Assembly: GCA_019635435.1 (NCBI GenBank)
Contig: JAHBZM010000001.1
Coordinates: forward strand, 3,906,001 to 3,970,000
Length of the DNA stretch: 64,000 nucleotides
From: Ramlibacter sp.
GTDB taxonomy: Bacteria > Pseudomonadota > Gammaproteobacteria > Burkholderiales > Burkholderiaceae_C
Direction: 5' to 3'
In this document: positions 32,891 to 42,400 of the stretch, piece after piece
How positions within the stretch are numbered: position 1 is the first letter of the stretch
How the letters are laid out: every line of letters begins with the position of its first letter
Notes under the pieces: model-generated
Database searches by the model: none
What the model was told of the DNA's origin: nothing
What the model saw: only the letters and a program-made list of their open reading frames with translations
Position numbers and translations under genes: made by a program

Positions 32891-34738
32891 ATGACCCCTT
32901 TCTTCCTCGCCACGGCCGCCGCCCAGCCGATTCCAAGCCTGCCCACGGTGCAAATCAGCGCCAGTTCGCTGCCGGTCACGGCGGCGGCGGCAAGCCAGCA
33001 TGTGACCGTATTGACCCGGGACGAACTCGCGGCCCTTGGAGGCATGAGTGTGGCTCAGGTTCTGGCGCGCCAGGCCGGCGTGGTCGTGGACCGCAGCCCG
33101 CGCAGCGGCGGCTACGGCTCGATCTACCTGCGCGGCGCCGATCCGAGCCACGTGGTGGTGCTGATCGACCATGTACGGCAGAACGATCCCCTGTCCTCAC
33201 GCGGCAGTGCCGTGGACCTGAACACGCTGTCCACCGGCGATGTCGAGCGGATCGAGATCGTGCGCGGCAACGTCAGCGTGGTGCATGGGCAGGCCCTGGC
33301 GGGCCTGATCCACATCTTCACGCGCCGCGCGCCAGGCACAGGCTACGCGGGTGTGGCCTCCGGTGGCTCGCGCCTGTGGTCAGCCCAGGCCGGCTTTGCC
33401 GGCCAGCAGCTGCGCGGCAGTGTCAGCCACCGTGAGGAGGGCGACGCATCCCAGGGATTCAACCGCACGCAAAGCGTCAACGGCGCCTGGGAGCAGGCGC
33501 TGGAGCGGCGGGGTTCTGTCACCCTCGCCGCGCGCCTGTCCAGCAGCCTCAACCTTGCGTTTCCCGACGACAGCGGCGGCCCGCAATTGGCGGTGCGCCG
33601 GACGCTGGAGTCGCGCAGCGCCAATGCCCACCAGCTAACGGCCCGCGGGGTCTTCAACACAATTGACTCCGGTCAGGTGGGGTTGCAGGCAACCACCTTG
33701 TCGCGCGATGGTGACGAGGCCACGCCGGGCGTGGCACCGGGCCTGCGCGACCCGGCGGGCCTGCCGGCCATGAACACGCAAACCCGCTACCGTCGCCATG
33801 AACTGCAGGCGCTGTGGATGCCCCCGGTCGGGCAGGACTGGCTGGTGACGCTGGGCCTGCAGCATCAGCAGGAAAGTGGCGATCTGGACAGCCAGATCCA
33901 GTTCGGGGGCTTTGCCCTGCCCGCCAGTTTCTCCCAGCGCCGGAGAACCACCAGCCTCATGGCCGAAGCGCGCTACCAGTGGAGCGACTGGGCACTGCAG
34001 GGCGGCCTGCGCCATGAGAGCCGCAGCGACGGCGGTCCCTCCACCCACCCCATGCTGTCGGTTCAGCACACGCTGGGCCGGTGGGGCGAATGGGGCGCCT
34101 CCCTGTCACGGGCAGCCAAAGCCCCGAGCTTTTATGCGCTGGGCCATCCGCTGGTCGGCAACCCGCAGCTGCGGACCGAGCGCGCCACCCACCGTGAGCT
34201 GTACTACGCGAGCCCCGCCGAGTCGGCCTGGCCAACGCGGATCACGCTGTTCAGTGCACGCTACAGGGACCTGATCGACTTCGACGCCGGCCCGCCACCG
34301 CAACTGGTCAACCGCGCCCGCATCAACGCGGACGGCCTCGAATGGCGCACCGGCAGAACCTGGGCCAACGGCTGGCAACTGCAACTCGATGGCGCCTGGA
34401 TGCGGGTGCGCGACCCCAGCGGCGCCATCACCCTGCGCCAGCGGCCGCACAGCCAGTGGAATGCGAGGCTCTCCCTGCCCTGGGGACCGCGGCGCGAACT
34501 CACGGTGCTGGCCCGCCACACGGGCCGCCGGCTGGACTCGTCCATTCCCACGGGCGACCAGTGGCTGCCAGCGGCCAACACGCTGGACGTCTTGGCCCGC
34601 ATGCCGCTGGGCGCGGCCATGGGACGCCCCATGGCCACCCTGGCCGTTGACAACCTGACCAACAGCCGCAGCGCCGAGACGATTGGCACGCCCGTTGCGG
34701 GCCGTCGCCTGCGCCTGGGCCTTGACTGGACGCTGTGA
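32891..34738 (+). CDS. TonB-dependent outer-membrane receptor, BtuB-like
   Basis: About 615 residues from the ATG at 32891 (an alternative start at 32795 gives 647). Plug domain: HVTVLTRDELAALGGMSVAQ, then QAGVVVDRSPRSGGYGSIYL, RGADPSHVVVLIDHVR and ERIEIVRGNVSVVHG; a beta-barrel follows and ends in a terminal strand LRLGLDWTL. It imports a siderophore, cobalamin or another large ligand using TonB energy. The start is unclear because the candidate signal peptides are poor: MTPFFLATAAAQ is short and the longer N-terminus is Arg/Trp-rich. The stop overlaps the next start (TGATG), so it is coupled to the DedA-like gene and probably to the VioB-like pair. Confidence 0.82.
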   Translation: MTPFFLATAAAQPIPSLPTVQISASSLPVTAAAASQHVTVLTRDELAALGGMSVAQVLARQAGVVVDRSPRSGGYGSIYLRGADPSHVVVLIDHVRQNDPLSSRGSAVDLNTLSTGDVERIEIVRGNVSVVHGQALAGLIHIFTRRAPGTGYAGVASGGSRLWSAQAGFAGQQLRGSVSHREEGDASQGFNRTQSVNGAWEQALERRGSVTLAARLSSSLNLAFPDDSGGPQLAVRRTLESRSANAHQLTARGVFNTIDSGQVGLQATTLSRDGDEATPGVAPGLRDPAGLPAMNTQTRYRRHELQALWMPPVGQDWLVTLGLQHQQESGDLDSQIQFGGFALPASFSQRRRTTSLMAEARYQWSDWALQGGLRHESRSDGGPSTHPMLSVQHTLGRWGEWGASLSRAAKAPSFYALGHPLVGNPQLRTERATHRELYYASPAESAWPTRITLFSARYRDLIDFDAGPPPQLVNRARINADGLEWRTGRTWANGWQLQLDGAWMRVRDPSGAITLRQRPHSQWNARLSLPWGPRRELTVLARHTGRRLDSSIPTGDQWLPAANTLDVLARMPLGAAMGRPMATLAVDNLTNSRSAETIGTPVAGRRLRLGLDWTL

Positions 34739-35460
34739 TGACCTCAAGCCAGCGCCTGCCCCCCACCAACCCCTTTCCCGGCCGTGCCGGGCCCTGGCTG
34801 CGCCTGGGCGCCGGATTGGCGTTTCTCATGCTGTGCATCCTCGTGCCATTCGCGCTGTGGGGCGACGCCATGGACCGCTCGGCTTCCGTCTGGCTGGGGC
34901 GTCCGGATCAGGCCGCATGGATTGCCGCCGTGGGCATCGCCCTGCTGGTGGCCGACGTCTTGCTGCCCGTTCCCGGCAGCGTGGTGGGCATGGCCTTGTG
35001 CTGGGCGCTGGGACCGGTATGGGGCGGTGCCAGCATCGCGCTCGGCCTGACCCTCTCCTTTGCCTTTGGCTATGCCCTCGGCCGGAGCGTGCCGGAACAG
35101 CGCCTGCGCCATTGGGTCGGGCAGCCGCTGTGGGACGGCGTTCGCCAGCGCGCGCGGCACCAGGCGCTGTGGTGGATCGTGGTCGCGCGGCCGTTGCCGT
35201 TGCTTGCCGAAATGAGCGCGCTGCTGGCAGGCGTCTGGCGCGTGCCAGCGCCTCAGGCGCTGTTGATGGCCGGCCTGTCGTCGTGCGGCACCGCGGCACT
35301 GTACGCGGGCAGCACCTGGCTGGGATTGAACGCGCCAGGTCTCGCCGCCACGCTGGTCGCCACCACGGCGCTGCCCGTGTTGACCTGGGGCGTTCACCGG
35401 CTTGTCGTGCGGCGCCTTCGTTCGCGCGGCGGGCCCGCCGCGCCAGACCCTTGCCCATAA
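34738..35460 (+). CDS. TVP38/TMEM64 (VTT/DedA-like) membrane protein
   Basis: 240 residues with five or six hydrophobic segments. VADVLLPVPGSVVGMALCWA followed by GPVWGGASIALGLTLSFAFG and VVARPLPLLAEMSALLAG are the re-entrant-loop motifs of the VTT/SNARE-associated family. These proteins act as lipid scramblases or flippases in the inner membrane. The ATG overlaps the TGA of the receptor gene. A GTG directly upstream could add one residue. Confidence 0.82.
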   Translation: MTSSQRLPPTNPFPGRAGPWLRLGAGLAFLMLCILVPFALWGDAMDRSASVWLGRPDQAAWIAAVGIALLVADVLLPVPGSVVGMALCWALGPVWGGASIALGLTLSFAFGYALGRSVPEQRLRHWVGQPLWDGVRQRARHQALWWIVVARPLPLLAEMSALLAGVWRVPAPQALLMAGLSSCGTAALYAGSTWLGLNAPGLAATLVATTALPVLTWGVHRLVVRRLRSRGGPAAPDPCP

Positions 35461-35498
35461 CCCCACCGACCCCTCACCTTCCCCACAGCGAGACCGAC

Positions 35499-37409
35499 AT
35501 GAGCTACCTCAACTCCATGCGCCTGCATTTCGCCGGCCAGTTCCAGGCCAATGTGTCGACGGTCAACAACGACCCGGGGCATTTTGACAACGCCTCCTTC
35601 AAGCCCGACTACCAGAAGATGGAAGGCAACCACATGTTGCCGCCCAACGGGTGGTTTAACCCGCAAGGTGACGCAGCGTGGCGCTTTCTGGGCTGCCAGG
35701 TCACGTCGGCATGGCTGCCTTCGGGCGCGGTATCGGGCAGCGACCCGGTGTTGCAATGCATCGTGGCCGATTCGGACGGGCAGGTGCCCGCCAAGCTGGT
35801 CGACCTGGACAGCGAGCAGCAACTGGTCTCCGAAATCTGGGGGCTCCAGGTCCGGATTGCCGATGCCAGCGGCAACACCCTGCTGCGCAGCGACTTCGAG
35901 CCCGCGGCATTTGCCGACATCTGGGACCGGGCCACAGGCTCGGGCGCGGGCGGCGACATCGGCGCGGGCGCCATGTACCAGTCGGTGCTGACCCGTCTTG
36001 AATGGGGTGACGTGTCGGCCTCGCCGTTCCTGGTCGCGCTGAAGGCGGCGGCTGCCACCGGGCGACTGTCGATCAAGTTCAACGTGGACGGGTTGAACAT
36101 GGACTTCACCTCGCCCGATTTCATGTGCGGCCGCATCGTGGGCACCATCGGCCCGGCAACCGAAACGGAGCCCCGGCACCTGCTGATGGGCCGCCAGTTC
36201 ATGGCCTCGGCCGCGGCCGGGGGCAATTTCTTCACGCCCGTGGGTGGCATCAATTTCTGCGCGGGGGTGGTGGACAGCACGGCCGGGTGCATCTACCTGG
36301 ACCTGGGCAATGCGCTCACCACCTCGTCACCGGGCGGACAGCTCAATGACCTGGGGCCGCTGACGCTGGGTGTCTATGACCCCATCGCCCTGCCCGGCAG
36401 CCCCGCGGGCAGCGTGGTGCCGCTGGGCACCATCCCGTCACAGGGCAGCGGCGGCTACGCCAGCGACGCCCAGTGGTACAGCCGGACCGCGGGCATTGTG
36501 GCCCTGCCCCTGAAGCCGGCGCAGCTGCAGGCCGTTGGCGGGTCGCCCCTGGTGCTGACAGGCAACGCATCGGTGGCCATCAGCGAATGGGACAGTGGCA
36601 CCTTTGTGCGGGCCGACACCTTTGTCTACCGCCTCAGCCCGGGGGACACCGTGGCGATTCCGGTGGTGGCCATGCAATGGGGCGAACCGCTGGCAGGGGC
36701 TGCCGTGAGTTTCAGCGCCGATCCGTCGCAGCTCCAGCCCGGCAGCGGCTTCCCCTATGTATGTCCCAGCCCCCCCGTTGCCACACCCGCCGACGCCCTG
36801 AGCTTCAACACCACGGCCCTGACCGATGCGACGGGCCGCGCCACGCTGGTGCTGGACGCCAGCGACCCGGGAACCCCCCGCTGGTTCAACAACGGCCAGG
36901 ACTATGGCATCGACGGTCAGGTGTACGGCATTCGCCCGGCTCTCGCCGACCCGCAGTACTCGGGCCCGGTGAACCAGTGGAACTTCATCAGCGTCCTGCT
37001 GTGGAGTGGCTTCACCCCGGCCAATCCGGTGACCTGGAACGACCTGCAGCCGATCTTCCAGCAATACGCCAACCTGTATCCGGTCATGAACCGGTTCCTG
37101 AACCTGGGCGACTACACCTCCGTGGTGAGCCACGCGGGCCTGCTCCTGCTGGCTTTTGGCCTGGACCCGGCCAACCCCAACGCCATGCCGGTCACGCGCG
37201 ACCTGTCGCCGGCCAAGCGCAAGGCCATTCTGTCGTGGCTCAAGAACCCCCTGCCCGGCACCCCGCCGGCGCCGCGCGCCGCAGCGGCGGGGCCAGCGCC
37301 GGTTGCCACCGCCCCAATGGCGACCGCCGGGGACACCACGCCAGCCGCTGGCGCGGCGTTCAAGGGTGGCAAGGCCTCGGCGGCCGCCCGCCGCCTGATC
37401 CTGCAGTAA
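35499..37409 (+). CDS. VioB N-terminal-half-like protein
   Basis: 636 residues. It opens MSYLNSMRLHFAGQFQANVS, then NNDPGHFDNASF, closely resembling the start of VioB (MSILDFPRIHF...). A later block (YPVMNRFLNLGDY, then MPVTRDLSPAKRKAILSWL) matches the end of the VioB N-terminal half, just before its ferritin-like domain. In VioB and RebD both halves are one ~1000-residue heme enzyme that couples two imine molecules. Here the chain stops and a separate ferritin-like gene follows 21 bases later. The C-terminal ~60 residues are a low-complexity Ala/Pro/Gly tail. Function beyond the VioB resemblance is unknown. Confidence 0.7.
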   Translation: MSYLNSMRLHFAGQFQANVSTVNNDPGHFDNASFKPDYQKMEGNHMLPPNGWFNPQGDAAWRFLGCQVTSAWLPSGAVSGSDPVLQCIVADSDGQVPAKLVDLDSEQQLVSEIWGLQVRIADASGNTLLRSDFEPAAFADIWDRATGSGAGGDIGAGAMYQSVLTRLEWGDVSASPFLVALKAAAATGRLSIKFNVDGLNMDFTSPDFMCGRIVGTIGPATETEPRHLLMGRQFMASAAAGGNFFTPVGGINFCAGVVDSTAGCIYLDLGNALTTSSPGGQLNDLGPLTLGVYDPIALPGSPAGSVVPLGTIPSQGSGGYASDAQWYSRTAGIVALPLKPAQLQAVGGSPLVLTGNASVAISEWDSGTFVRADTFVYRLSPGDTVAIPVVAMQWGEPLAGAAVSFSADPSQLQPGSGFPYVCPSPPVATPADALSFNTTALTDATGRATLVLDASDPGTPRWFNNGQDYGIDGQVYGIRPALADPQYSGPVNQWNFISVLLWSGFTPANPVTWNDLQPIFQQYANLYPVMNRFLNLGDYTSVVSHAGLLLLAFGLDPANPNAMPVTRDLSPAKRKAILSWLKNPLPGTPPAPRAAAAGPAPVATAPMATAGDTTPAAGAAFKGGKASAAARRLILQ

Positions 37410-37430
37410 CCGTTTCCGGAGACTCACACC

Positions 37431-38474
37431 ATGATCCGCCTTCAACGCTCACTGATCCAGGGTCTGCAGGGCCCGACTCCCGCCGTCCAGGCCGTCTGCG
37501 CCGCGCTGCAGCAAGCCGTGGAGCTGGAGCACGCCACCATTCCCGTGTACCTGTACGCGCTGTATTCGCTCGACACTGGCGCCAACCCCGAGATTGCGGC
37601 CATCATCCAGTCGGTGGTGGTCGAGGAGATGCTGCACATGACGCTGGCGTCCAACGTGCTCAACGCGCTTGGCGGGACCTCGCAGGTCGGCTCGCCCGGC
37701 TTCATTCCCACCTTTCCCGGACCGCTGCCCGGTGGCGTGGAAAGCGGCCTCATCGTCAATCTGGCACCGTTTTCCATGACGCAGTTGCAGGCCTTCCTGG
37801 ACATCGAGCAACCCGAGGACCCGATCGAATTCAAGGCCCTCGCCGCGGCACCGGGCGCGCCCATCACCATTGGCCAGTTCTACACCGCCATCTCCGACGC
37901 CATTGCAGCACTGGGCAACGGGGCTTTCGTGGACCCACCCCGCAACCAGGTGGGGCCAGACCTGATGCCCGAGTCCATCGTGGTCACCGATGTGGCCAGC
38001 GCCCAGCAGGCCATCAGCACCATCATCGAGCAGGGCGAGGGCACGACCACCTCGCCTGAGGAAGTGGTGGGCTCGGGCTACGCCCACTACTACCGGTTCA
38101 TGCAGATCCAGAAAGGCCACCTCCTGGTCAAAACCCCGCAGCCCGGACCGCCCGACGCCCAATACGCCTACACCGGGGCCGCGGTGCCGTTTGACGCCGC
38201 GGGAGTCCATGCCGTGCCCACCAACCCCAGCCGCGAGGGGTACCCGTCGGGCTCGGCCCAGGCCTTTGCCAATGACAATTTCAACTACACCTACACCAGC
38301 TTGCTGCTCTCGCTCAACGCCCTGTTCAGCGGGCAGGCCACGCAGAGCCAGATGGATGTGGCCATCGGCCTGATGATGTCGCTCAAGGGCCAGGCCAAGG
38401 CCATGATGGCCGGCATTCCCAATCCGGCGGTGCTGACCGGGCCGAGTTTCGAGTACCAGCCCGTCAACCCCTGA
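37431..38474 (+). CDS. Ferritin-like domain protein, VioB C-terminal-half-like
   Basis: 347 residues. A four-helix ferritin-like domain begins at once. ALQQAVELEHATIPVYLYAL carries Glu31, Glu33 and His34, and SVVVEEMLHMTLASNVLNAL carries Glu66 and His69 in an E-x2-H arrangement, the usual di-metal ligands. This is the Ferritin-like family found in VioB (iminophenyl-pyruvate dimer synthase region). The middle has a 100-residue insertion, and the C-terminus returns to helices with FNYTYTSLLLSLNALFSG. It follows the VioB-N-like gene by 21 bases and probably works with it. Confidence 0.78.
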   Translation: MIRLQRSLIQGLQGPTPAVQAVCAALQQAVELEHATIPVYLYALYSLDTGANPEIAAIIQSVVVEEMLHMTLASNVLNALGGTSQVGSPGFIPTFPGPLPGGVESGLIVNLAPFSMTQLQAFLDIEQPEDPIEFKALAAAPGAPITIGQFYTAISDAIAALGNGAFVDPPRNQVGPDLMPESIVVTDVASAQQAISTIIEQGEGTTTSPEEVVGSGYAHYYRFMQIQKGHLLVKTPQPGPPDAQYAYTGAAVPFDAAGVHAVPTNPSREGYPSGSAQAFANDNFNYTYTSLLLSLNALFSGQATQSQMDVAIGLMMSLKGQAKAMMAGIPNPAVLTGPSFEYQPVNP

Positions 38475-38486
38475 TGTCCCGCGCGT

Positions 38487-39449
38487 TCAGCCCTCGAACT
38501 GCGGGTGCAATTGCCGGATGCGGTTCAGGGCCATGCCGGCAGCGGCAGTGCGGGTCTCGACCCCCAGCTTGGCAAACACGCGCTCCAGGTGTTTCTTGAC
38601 CGTGGCCGGGCTGGAGCCGAGGATGTCGCCGATGTCGCGGTTGATCTTGCCCTTGACCACCCAGTACAGCACCTCGGCCTCCTTGGCCGTGAGCTTGAAG
38701 GCCAGGCTCATGGACTCCACCACGGCCGTGTCCGACACCTCGCGCATCACGATCAGCCAGTCGTCGTCGCCAGTCTGCTGGTGCAGGCGGAAGGTGAGCC
38801 GGCGCGCGCCCTGCTCGGCGCTCAGGCGCGGTGGCTCGATCTGGGCCTCGGCCTCCCTGAGGTGGCGCCGCAGCCAGTCCACCACCGGCTGGGGCGCCTG
38901 TGGCGCCACGGTGCCGTAGTAGCGCAGCAGCAGTTCGCGCGCCAGCGGGGTCTGCCACATGAGCTTGCCGTCGCTCGCCCGCACCGTGATGCTGGCATAG
39001 CCAAAGGCGTCCAGCGCATTGCGGGTCTGCCGCGCCTGGCGCGCGCCCTGCATGTGCACGTTCATGCGGGCCAGCACTTCCTTGGGCTTGATGGGCTTGG
39101 TGACGTAGTCCACGCCGCCGGCTTCCAGCGCGGCGACCAGGTGCTCGGTCTCGGTCAGGCCGGTCATGAAGATGATGGGGATGTGCGCCGTCTGCGGCGC
39201 GGCCTTGAGCCGCTTGGCCACCTCAAAGCCGTCCATGCCGGGCATCATGGCGTCCAGCAGCACGATGTCGGGCAGGGCCTGCGTGGCGCGCTGCAGCGCG
39301 GCCTCCCCGCCCGTGGCCACCAGCACGGTGTAGCCGGACTCGTCGAGCGCATCATGCAGCACCGACAGGTTGTCGGGCACGTCGTCCACGATCAGCACCA
39401 CATCGCTGTTGGCGCGGTCCAGGGTGTGATCCAGCGAATGGGGGTTCAT
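38487..39449 (-). CDS. Response regulator with LuxR-type DNA-binding domain
   Basis: 320 residues. Receiver domain: VVLIVDDVPDNLSVLHDALD, phospho-Asp in IVLLDAMMPGMDGF, Lys in TKPIKP. A ~90-residue linker follows. The C-terminal helix-turn-helix is LTAKEAEVLYWVVKGKINRD and then SPATVKKHLERVFAKL. Its start overlaps the stop of the permease-kinase gene (ATGA), so the two form a two-component pair. Targets may include the ure and urt genes nearby, but this is inferred from location. It converges with the ferritin-like gene, only 12 bases away. Confidence 0.9.
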   Translation of the reverse strand: MNPHSLDHTLDRANSDVVLIVDDVPDNLSVLHDALDESGYTVLVATGGEAALQRATQALPDIVLLDAMMPGMDGFEVAKRLKAAPQTAHIPIIFMTGLTETEHLVAALEAGGVDYVTKPIKPKEVLARMNVHMQGARQARQTRNALDAFGYASITVRASDGKLMWQTPLARELLLRYYGTVAPQAPQPVVDWLRRHLREAEAQIEPPRLSAEQGARRLTFRLHQQTGDDDWLIVMREVSDTAVVESMSLAFKLTAKEAEVLYWVVKGKINRDIGDILGSSPATVKKHLERVFAKLGVETRTAAAGMALNRIRQLHPQFEG

Positions 39450-42400
39450 GGTGGCGTGGCGGTGGGTTCCTGCAGCACGGGCGCCAGCAGGCGGCCCATG
39501 GCTTCAAACTGGAATTGTCGCGCGAGTGCCCGCAACTGCGCCACCACCGGCACGCATTCGGGTTGCGCCTGCTCGATGCCGTCCAGCAGGTTCATGATGC
39601 CGCGGTAGTACCCCAGCTGCACCACCTCCTGCAGCGCCGCCACCTGCGCGCGCGGCGGCCAGACCTGCGCAACCGGCGCGGCCGCGGGTGCCGGGGCATC
39701 CACCCGGGGCGCCTCCAGCCACTGCAGCCCCAGCTGCCGCTCCAGCCAGTCCAGCAATTCGCTGTGGCGCACGGGCTTGAGGATGAAGTCCTCGGGCCGG
39801 ATGCCCACATCGTTGTCCAGGCCCTTGTCAAAGGCATTGGCCGAGACGATGGCGATGCGGGCATGGGCAGGGTCGATGCGCCGCAACCGGCGGATGGTCT
39901 CCCAGCCGTCAATGCCGGGCATGGCCAGGTCCATCAGGATCGCGTCGGGCCGGTAGCCCGCGGCCAGCAGGTCCAGGCAGTCGTGGCCGCTCGCGGCGGA
40001 CCGCAGCTCAAAGCCCAGCGGCTCCAGCACATGGGCCAGCAGCGTGCGGTCGGCCTCCTCGTTGTCCACCACCAGCACCTTGCGGCGCGGGCCTTCGTAG
40101 CCGGCGCGCGGCCGCGGCGCCAGGGCCACGGCGGGCACGGCCGCCGGGCCTGCGTTGTGCACCTCGGGCAGGAACAGCTTGACGCGAAACACCGAGCCCT
40201 TGCCGGGCACGCCGGTGGCGCTGAGCTCGCCGCCCATCAGGTCGGTCAGCATCTTGGCAATCGTCAGCCCCAGACCGGCACCGGGCGCGGCATGGCTGGA
40301 CCGCGCCTCGCCCCGCGCAAACGGCTCGAAGATCTGGGCCAGTTCCTCCGCGGTCAGGCCGGGGCCGGTGTCCTCGATCTCCAGCGTGGCCATCTCGCGG
40401 GCATAGCGCAGCCGGAAGGTGACCTGGCCCACGGCCGTGAACTTGATGGCATTGCCCAGCAGGTTGATGAGGATCTGGCGCACCCGCTTCTCGTCGGCCC
40501 GCACCACCTCGGGCAAGGCGCCCTCGGGCTCGAACCGGAACGCCAGGCCCTTGTCGGAGGCCTGCAGCTCGAACATGCCGGCCATCTCGCGCACGCAGTC
40601 GGCAAACAGCATGGGCTTGACCGCCAGCGTGAGTTTGCCGCTTTCGATGCGCGCAATGTCCAGCGTGCCCTCGATCAGCGAGAGCAGGTGCTCGCCCCCG
40701 CGCTTGATCACGTTCACGGCCTGCTTGCGGTGGGCCGGCACGCTGGCGTCCTCGCCCATCAGCTGTGCATAGCCCAGGATGCTGTTCAGCGGCGTGCGCA
40801 GCTCGTGGCTGATGGCGCTGATGTAGCGGCTCTTGGCCTGGTTGGCCTGCTCGGCGGCGCGCTTGGCGCCCTCGGCCAGCAGGCGTGCGTTCTGCAGCGC
40901 CTCGTCGGTCTGCTTGTGGGATTCGATCTCGCGCATCAGCAGGTGGGTCTGCCGGTTGGATTCTTCCTGCGCCACCTGCCGGCTCTTGTGGGCCAGCACC
41001 AGCCACCAGGCCACGATGCCGGCGATCACCAGCAGCGCCATGTAGGCCTTGAGAAAGCCCGAGCGCAAGGTGCCGTCGGTCAGCAACACACCGCCGGGCA
41101 GCGAGACCAGGGTCCGCAACTCCTGGTGGTACAGCAGGCCAAACAGCATGGCCAGCAGCGGCACGATCAGCAGCATCAGCAGCAGGAAGTGGCCCAGGCC
41201 CGTGTCCAGGTAAGGCCAGATGCGCCGCGGCATCAGCCAGCGCAGCGCGCCGGACCACTGGGCCGACAGGCTCGCGTGTGGCTTGCACAGGTCGCCGCAA
41301 CGCGCGTCCAGCGTGCAGCACAGCGAGCAGATGGGCCCCTGGTAGGCCGGGCAATGGGCCATGTCGGGGCCCTCGTATTCGCGCTCACAGATGACGCAGC
41401 GGCGCAGGCTCAGGCGCTGGTAGGTGGCGTCGCCCGCCGTGGTTTCAGGCTGCCGCGCAATGTAATAGCGCCCCTGGGTGGCCCAGGCGATCAGCGGCGC
41501 CGCGACAAACGCCGTGGCCATGGCAATGACGGCCGAAAAAGCCTGGGCGAGCGGCCCGAAAAACCCCAGGTGGGCGGTCACGGAAAGGGCCGAGGCCAAG
41601 GCCATGGCACCGACGCCCACGGGGTTGATGTCATACAGGTAGGCGCGCTTGAACTCGATGCCTTTGGGTGACAGCCCCACCGGCTTGTTGACCACGAGGT
41701 CGGCCACCACGGCCATGATCCAGGCGATGGCAATGTTGGAGTACAGGCCCAGCACGTCGCCCAGCGCCTGGAACACGTTCATCTCCATCAGCATGAAGGC
41801 AATCAGCGTGTTGAACACCACCCACACCACGCGCCCCGGGTGGCTGTGGGTCACGCGCGAGAAGAAGTTGCTCCAGGCCAGCGAACCCGCGTAGGCGTTG
41901 GTCACATTGATCTTGAGCTGAGAGATCACCACGAACAGCGCCGTGGCCGCCACCGCCCAGCCGTAGCGTGGAAACACGTACTCATAGGCCGCCAGGTACA
42001 TCTGGTTGGGGTCCACGGCCCGGTCCACTGGCACCATGTGGGTGATGGCGAGGTAGGCCAGCAACGCGCCGCCCAGCATCTTGATCACCCCCAGGATCAC
42101 CCAGCCCGGCCCGCCCGCGAGCACACCGAACCACCAGCGGCGGCGCCGGGCCGGGGTGTGCGCCGGCATGAAGCGCAGATAGTCTGCCTGCTCCCCCATT
42201 TGGGTGATCAGGGCAATCCCCACGGTCAGGGCCGCCCCAAACAGGTGCAAATCAAAGCCAGAGGCGAACCCTTTCTCACCTCTGTAGTGCGTTACACCTG
42301 CAAACGCACCAGGATCGCGCATCAGCACATAAACAAAGGGCACCACCAACATCACCAGCCACAGCGGCTGGGTCCAGACCTGCAACCGGCTGATGACCGA

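Noticed and set aside
1..38474. A violacein-type pathway uniting the flavin oxidoreductase at 1-413 with the VioB-like pair
   Set aside because: The genes are 35 kb apart, the oxidoreductase is incomplete, and no other vio genes are present.
39515..41671. 718-codon frame antisense to the permease-kinase fusion
   Set aside because: Gln/Val/Gly-rich shadow; the opposite frame has clear domains.
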